DNA of 33,202 nt, from positions 1-33,202 of the forward strand of contig CAVJKX010000016.1 in NCBI GenBank assembly GCA_963650165.1. Reading direction: 5' to 3'. This document shows positions 29,728 through 33,202 of this stretch, in pieces. Source of the stretch: F23-B02 sp963650165 (GTDB lineage Bacteria; Bacillota; Clostridia; Oscillospirales; Oscillospiraceae). The position numbers were made by a program, and so were the translations under genes. The notes under the pieces were generated by a model. It ran no database searches and was not told the origin of the DNA. It saw nothing but the letters and a program-made list of their open reading frames with translations. The first letter of the stretch is position 1. Every line of letters starts with the position of its first letter.

Positions 29728-32700
29728 CGCCTTCGCCTCCCTCCAGAACACTCCAGACCTTCGTTGCCGGAAGCCGGGGCGTTATTCTCATGCTCTCGCC
29801 GTTTTCGCCGTCGCGGAAGCGGCAGGCGTCGAAATAATCGCAGTTTATGCAGGCCGTCTCCTGCTGACCGGCGTAATACGGGTCGGCCGCTATGCTGCCG
29901 CCGCGAAGCTCACCGGCCATCTCGCACAGCGTTTTGCCGATGTGCCGCGCCAGCGTGCCGAACCTCTCGGCCGAGACGAGCGCATCGCCCGCCGCGCCGT
30001 CCTTTTTGAAAGTGACCGGTATATATCTCGGCGTGTCGGAGCTTTCCATCGCGGCGATGACCTCGGGATCGCTGAGTATGAGCCCGCTGCGGCGAAGGTC
30101 CTGGCCGCGCTTTTTCTCGAGCTCCGCGTCGGACATATCGAAGTCGCCCCTCACGTTCCCACTGCGTGCCGGAACGTACAGAACTCCGGCGGGGACGATC
30201 TCGCTGCCGTACAGCGACCGGCCGTTTTCGCCCAGCGAGAACAGATACAGCAGCATCTGAAGGTTCATGCCGTACAGCACGTCCGACAGCTCGAACTTTT
30301 TCTTGCCGGTCTTGTAATCGACGACGCGCAGATACAGCTTCCCGTCGTGCAGCCAGCCGTCAACTCGGTCGGCGATGCCGGTCAGGATAAGCTTGTCCTC
30401 GCCCTCGCCGAGCTCGATCGGCTTGAGCTCCGGCGTTTTCGAAAAGTCGAGCTCGAACGACAGCGGCTGAAAATCGCTGCGGCGCAGCTCGTCGGCAAGA
30501 TCGAGGACTATCTGCCGGACCTGACTTATCAGGCGTCGGAAAAGATATTCAAAGCGCTTGCTTTTGTCGCGGAAATCGTTGAGCTCGCGCTTTATGTATT
30601 CGGAAACGTATTTGTCGCACAGCGCGGTGACCGTCTCGTCGGAGACGCTTTTGTAGCCGCCCATGGACGAGACCTCGCGCGTCACCTGTTCAAGGATGCG
30701 GTGCATGAACGTGCCCATCTCGGGCGCGGTGAAGCCCGCGGGCTCGTGCGGCTTGGCTTTGAGCGCGTACTGCATGAAGTAGGCAAAGCGGCAGGAGGCA
30801 AACTTGTCTATCCTCGATGCCGAAAGGCGCAGCTTATCGCCGTACAGCGCCCTGACCGATGCGCGCGACAGGCAGCCGCGGCTGCGGTTTGCGGCGCTCT
30901 CGAGGCTCTTGAGCTTATCGGGCTCGTACTCGGCGAAAAACTCCGCCGCGCCCGCTGCCATGCTGCCGCCGCCGTGCAGCGACTGTGCCGCAAGCTCCAG
31001 CGCCGGAGCGCGGGCACCCAGCCGCACCGCGTCGAGGTCAAGCTCTTCGGTGCTTATATCGAACATGGCCTTTGCCCTGTTCACGACGAAGGCCGGGCGC
31101 TGCTGCGCGCCGCCCGCGTCGGAGGCCGCGTAGGAAAAGGTAAGGCTCTCCGAGGGGAGGGTCAGGCAGCTGTAGACCACGGAGAATGCGCGCCACAGCT
31201 CGCTGTCGCCCGCGCCGCCGAGGTCGATATCCATTTCCAGCAGCCGCCGCCTCTCGTCGGAGGAGAAGACCCCGCCGTCGGCGTCCGTGCCGGGGATGCG
31301 CTCGTCGGTCGCGCCGAGAACGATCAGGTGCTTTATGTTGCGGCGGCGCATGCGGTCCATTTCACCGGCCGTCACGCAGTCGAGCGAAACGGGTATGGTG
31401 CCGATATCGTAGCGCGAGAGCATGAGCGAGAAAAGACGGCCGAAATATTCGGCGTCCGCCGGAGTGTCGCCGAGCACGGCAGCGCACTGCTCGAGCGCCG
31501 TGACGCTTATATCCCAGAGCTGGGAACACTCCTTCGCGTCCGTACCGCGTCCCGCGGCCTCGAGCTCCGCGGAGCGTGCCTGCAATTTGTCCGCAAGGCG
31601 GAGCTCCTCAAAAAGCGAGGCGAGCGCCTGCGCCTGCCCGTATGCGTCGCCTGCCTCCGACGTGCGCCGCTCAAAGCGCATGAGCGGCCCTCTCACCGTT
31701 TCGCGCAGAAGAGCAATATGCTCAAGGCGCTTCAACGCGGCCTCGTCGAGCTCCTTTCCGTAGCCGTCGGGATGCATGCCCCAGGGCTCGTCCCGCGTCC
31801 ACGCCGAGCCGTGGAGCTGCCAGGTGAAAACGTAGTTTTCCAGCTCGTCGCACTCGTCGGTATCCAGGCCGCCGAAGCCGGTGCGCAGGTATTCGAACAC
31901 GTCGTCGGCCTCCCAGCCGCCGAGGATGATCTCATACGCAGCCGAGATCAGCGCGGGCAGGGGCTTTGAGAGCATATCGGTCTTGCGCGCGGTGTACAGC
32001 GGTGCGCCGTAGCGCGAAAACGCCGACTCCAGCAGCAGGCGGTAGTCCTCAAAGCCCTTGGCGCACACGGCGATATCACGCCAGCGGCAGCCGGTATCGC
32101 GCACAAGGCGCAGAGCCTCGGACGCGGCAAGCTCGCACTCGGCGTTCATGTCGGGTGCGCGTATTATTCTGATGCAGCCGCCGGCGTCCGCTTTATCGAC
32201 GGCGCGGCAGCTGAACATGTTTTCGGCAAAGTCGGAAAGCGGCCTGCGCTTTGAACTCTCGCCCGCCCAGCGCACGCAGCTGCACTCGATGCCGTTTTCG
32301 GCGGCAAAGCGCCGCAGTGCGGCGGCGGTTATCCGGCCGAGGGCGAACACCTCGCTGCCGCCGTCGAGACCGTCGCAGCTCAGGCACACGCAAAGCTGTG
32401 CGCCCGAGAGCAGCAGCGCTTCGAGAACGCGCCGCTCCTGTGCGGTGAAGTCGGTGAAGCCGTCGACAAAAACGCAGGTGTCCGCGCCGACAGAGGAGCG
32501 CTCTATCTGCTGCGCAAGCACGCTCAGACGGTCGGCAGGGTCGGCCCTGCCGTTTGTGACGGCGCCGTCGTAGGCCTCAAGAATGAGCGCAAGATCGTGC
32601 AGCTTATCGCCGAGCGCACCCTCGCAGCTTTCGGCCGCCGCAAGCAGCTGCCCGCTCGTTATGCAGGCGCTTTTGAACTCGTCAACGGCGCCCAGGAGCA

Positions 32701-33052
32701 TCGTCTGGAGCTCGGCCTTGCGCCGCGCCGCGCCGTAAACGCGCAGCCGCGAGTACAGCGAGCCCGCCGCCAGCGCCATGCACAGCAGCCTGCCGCCCTT
32801 GTCGAGGTACTCCGTCGCCGTGCCTCCGCACTCGGCGCTTATCTCGCGCGCAAGCCCCGTGAACGACAGCACCTCCGCATACAGCGAAAGTCCGTCGCCG
32901 CACACCGCGCACAGCTCGCGCTCGGCCTCGTGGCTGTACTGCTCGGGAACGAGCAGAATGCAGCGTCTGCCGCTGTCAGCGCCGCGGCGTATCTCGTCCA
33001 TGAGCGCCGCGCTCTTGCCCGTGCCGGCCTCGCCGTAGATTATTCTCAGCAT
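29714..33052 (-). CDS. addB: ATP-dependent helicase/deoxyribonuclease subunit AddB
   Basis: A 1112-residue partner of AddA. Walker A is GEAGTGKS (7-14), near the typical MLRIIYGEAGTGKS start. The nuclease domain carries ILTGIADRVDGW and VVDYKTGKKKF. The iron-sulfur cluster cysteines are visible as one in RIDKFASCRFAYF, upstream of the nuclease motif, and three in ACINCDYFDACRF near the C-terminus. These four Cys staple the nuclease domain. ATG 33052 follows GGTGGGAG. The promoter at 33087-33116 starts the addB-addA unit. Confidence 0.95.
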   Translation of the reverse strand: MLRIIYGEAGTGKSAALMDEIRRGADSGRRCILLVPEQYSHEAERELCAVCGDGLSLYAEVLSFTGLAREISAECGGTATEYLDKGGRLLCMALAAGSLYSRLRVYGAARRKAELQTMLLGAVDEFKSACITSGQLLAAAESCEGALGDKLHDLALILEAYDGAVTNGRADPADRLSVLAQQIERSSVGADTCVFVDGFTDFTAQERRVLEALLLSGAQLCVCLSCDGLDGGSEVFALGRITAAALRRFAAENGIECSCVRWAGESSKRRPLSDFAENMFSCRAVDKADAGGCIRIIRAPDMNAECELAASEALRLVRDTGCRWRDIAVCAKGFEDYRLLLESAFSRYGAPLYTARKTDMLSKPLPALISAAYEIILGGWEADDVFEYLRTGFGGLDTDECDELENYVFTWQLHGSAWTRDEPWGMHPDGYGKELDEAALKRLEHIALLRETVRGPLMRFERRTSEAGDAYGQAQALASLFEELRLADKLQARSAELEAAGRGTDAKECSQLWDISVTALEQCAAVLGDTPADAEYFGRLFSLMLSRYDIGTIPVSLDCVTAGEMDRMRRRNIKHLIVLGATDERIPGTDADGGVFSSDERRRLLEMDIDLGGAGDSELWRAFSVVYSCLTLPSESLTFSYAASDAGGAQQRPAFVVNRAKAMFDISTEELDLDAVRLGARAPALELAAQSLHGGGSMAAGAAEFFAEYEPDKLKSLESAANRSRGCLSRASVRALYGDKLRLSASRIDKFASCRFAYFMQYALKAKPHEPAGFTAPEMGTFMHRILEQVTREVSSMGGYKSVSDETVTALCDKYVSEYIKRELNDFRDKSKRFEYLFRRLISQVRQIVLDLADELRRSDFQPLSFELDFSKTPELKPIELGEGEDKLILTGIADRVDGWLHDGKLYLRVVDYKTGKKKFELSDVLYGMNLQMLLYLFSLGENGRSLYGSEIVPAGVLYVPARSGNVRGDFDMSDAELEKKRGQDLRRSGLILSDPEVIAAMESSDTPRYIPVTFKKDGAAGDALVSAERFGTLARHIGKTLCEMAGELRGGSIAADPYYAGQQETACINCDYFDACRFRDGENGESMRITPRLPATKVWSVLEGGEGDGEV

Positions 33053-33086
33053 TCTCCCACCGCCTTGTCTTACAGTTTAACAACTT

Positions 33087-33116
33087 ATTATACCAAACCC
33101 GCCGCTCCTCCCGCAA
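33087..33116 (-). promoter_or_regulatory. addBA promoter
   Basis: On the minus strand: TTGCGG (33116-33111), an 18-base spacer, extended TGG-TATAAT (-10 at 33092-33087). The perfect extended -10 suggests a constitutive promoter. Bases 33117-33202 hold no recognised feature. Confidence 0.7.
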
Positions 33117-33202
33117 GGCTTTTCGAATGCGCCGCTGAAATGCCTATTGTAGGTTAGTCAATGATAAGTTACAGAGCAGGAAAAGAAAAAAGGATATCGC
33201 GA

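Noticed and set aside
27889..30009. Very long open frame on the plus strand opposite addA/addB (also 29330-31969)
   Set aside because: These are antisense shadows of GC-rich genes. They have no ribosome sites, show biased His/Arg/Ala composition and run against the clearly recognised AddA and AddB proteins.
33117..33202. Possible repeat remnant near the right edge (AATGCGCCG at 33126-33134)
   Set aside because: Only a few bases resemble the repeat ends and the conserved TATAGGTGCAG block is missing.

Overview
The window looks like chromosome from a GC-rich, gut-type clostridium (Firmicutes, probably near Oscillospiraceae/Ruminococcaceae). This is inferred from AddAB instead of RecBCD, Shine-Dalgarno sites on nearly every gene, GC-rich coding sequence with AT-rich promoters, zinc-type L31, DUF1275, YhgE/Pip and MATE/MerR genes, and intergenic palindromic repeats of a kind common in such genomes. 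No tRNA, rRNA, CRISPR array, transposase or phage gene was found.

Layout. 1-2370: an AT-rich leader and a membrane protein with glycine-spaced heptad repeats. 2365-3007: a full copy of a dispersed composite repeat; other copies are at 1-145 (partial) and 6325-6701. 3011-4906: alpha/beta hydrolase, DUF1275 membrane protein and a shortened YczE-like membrane protein. 4921-6138 (-): Na+/serine-threonine symporter SstT. 6683-9123: a LysR regulator divergent from the branched-chain amino acid carrier brnQ. 9229-11678 (-): a P1B-like ATPase lacking the CPC motif, coupled to a HAD phosphatase. 11841-15012: S24 repressor, DUF3267 protein without its HExxH, M20 amidohydrolase and TIM-barrel protein, as a tight operon.

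15124-18182 is the methionine uptake unit and the most interesting part. A promoter reads a 38-codon leader with ten Met codons, then a strong intrinsic terminator, then metQ, metN and metI. The distal part of the leader can pair with the 5' arm of the terminator, as expected for ribosome-mediated attenuation by methionyl-tRNA supply. The MetQ protein also appears circularly permuted: its sequence starts with the canonical C-terminal half and ends with the canonical N-terminal half.

18299-23610: two YhgE/Pip proteins around a small two-helix membrane protein, followed by a PHP-like protein missing its metal-binding histidines. 23714-25917: a MATE exporter with a MerR/GyrI-type regulator, driven by a promoter with a perfect dyad between -35 and -10. 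25965-26165 (-): rpmE. 26269-33052 (-): addB-addA.

Themes: amino acid uptake (sstT, brnQ, metNIQ), several enzyme-fold proteins that have lost catalytic or metal-binding residues (ATPase, DUF3267, PHP-like), and many readable promoters and terminators. Family assignments are from sequence motifs recognised by eye; no database search was run.
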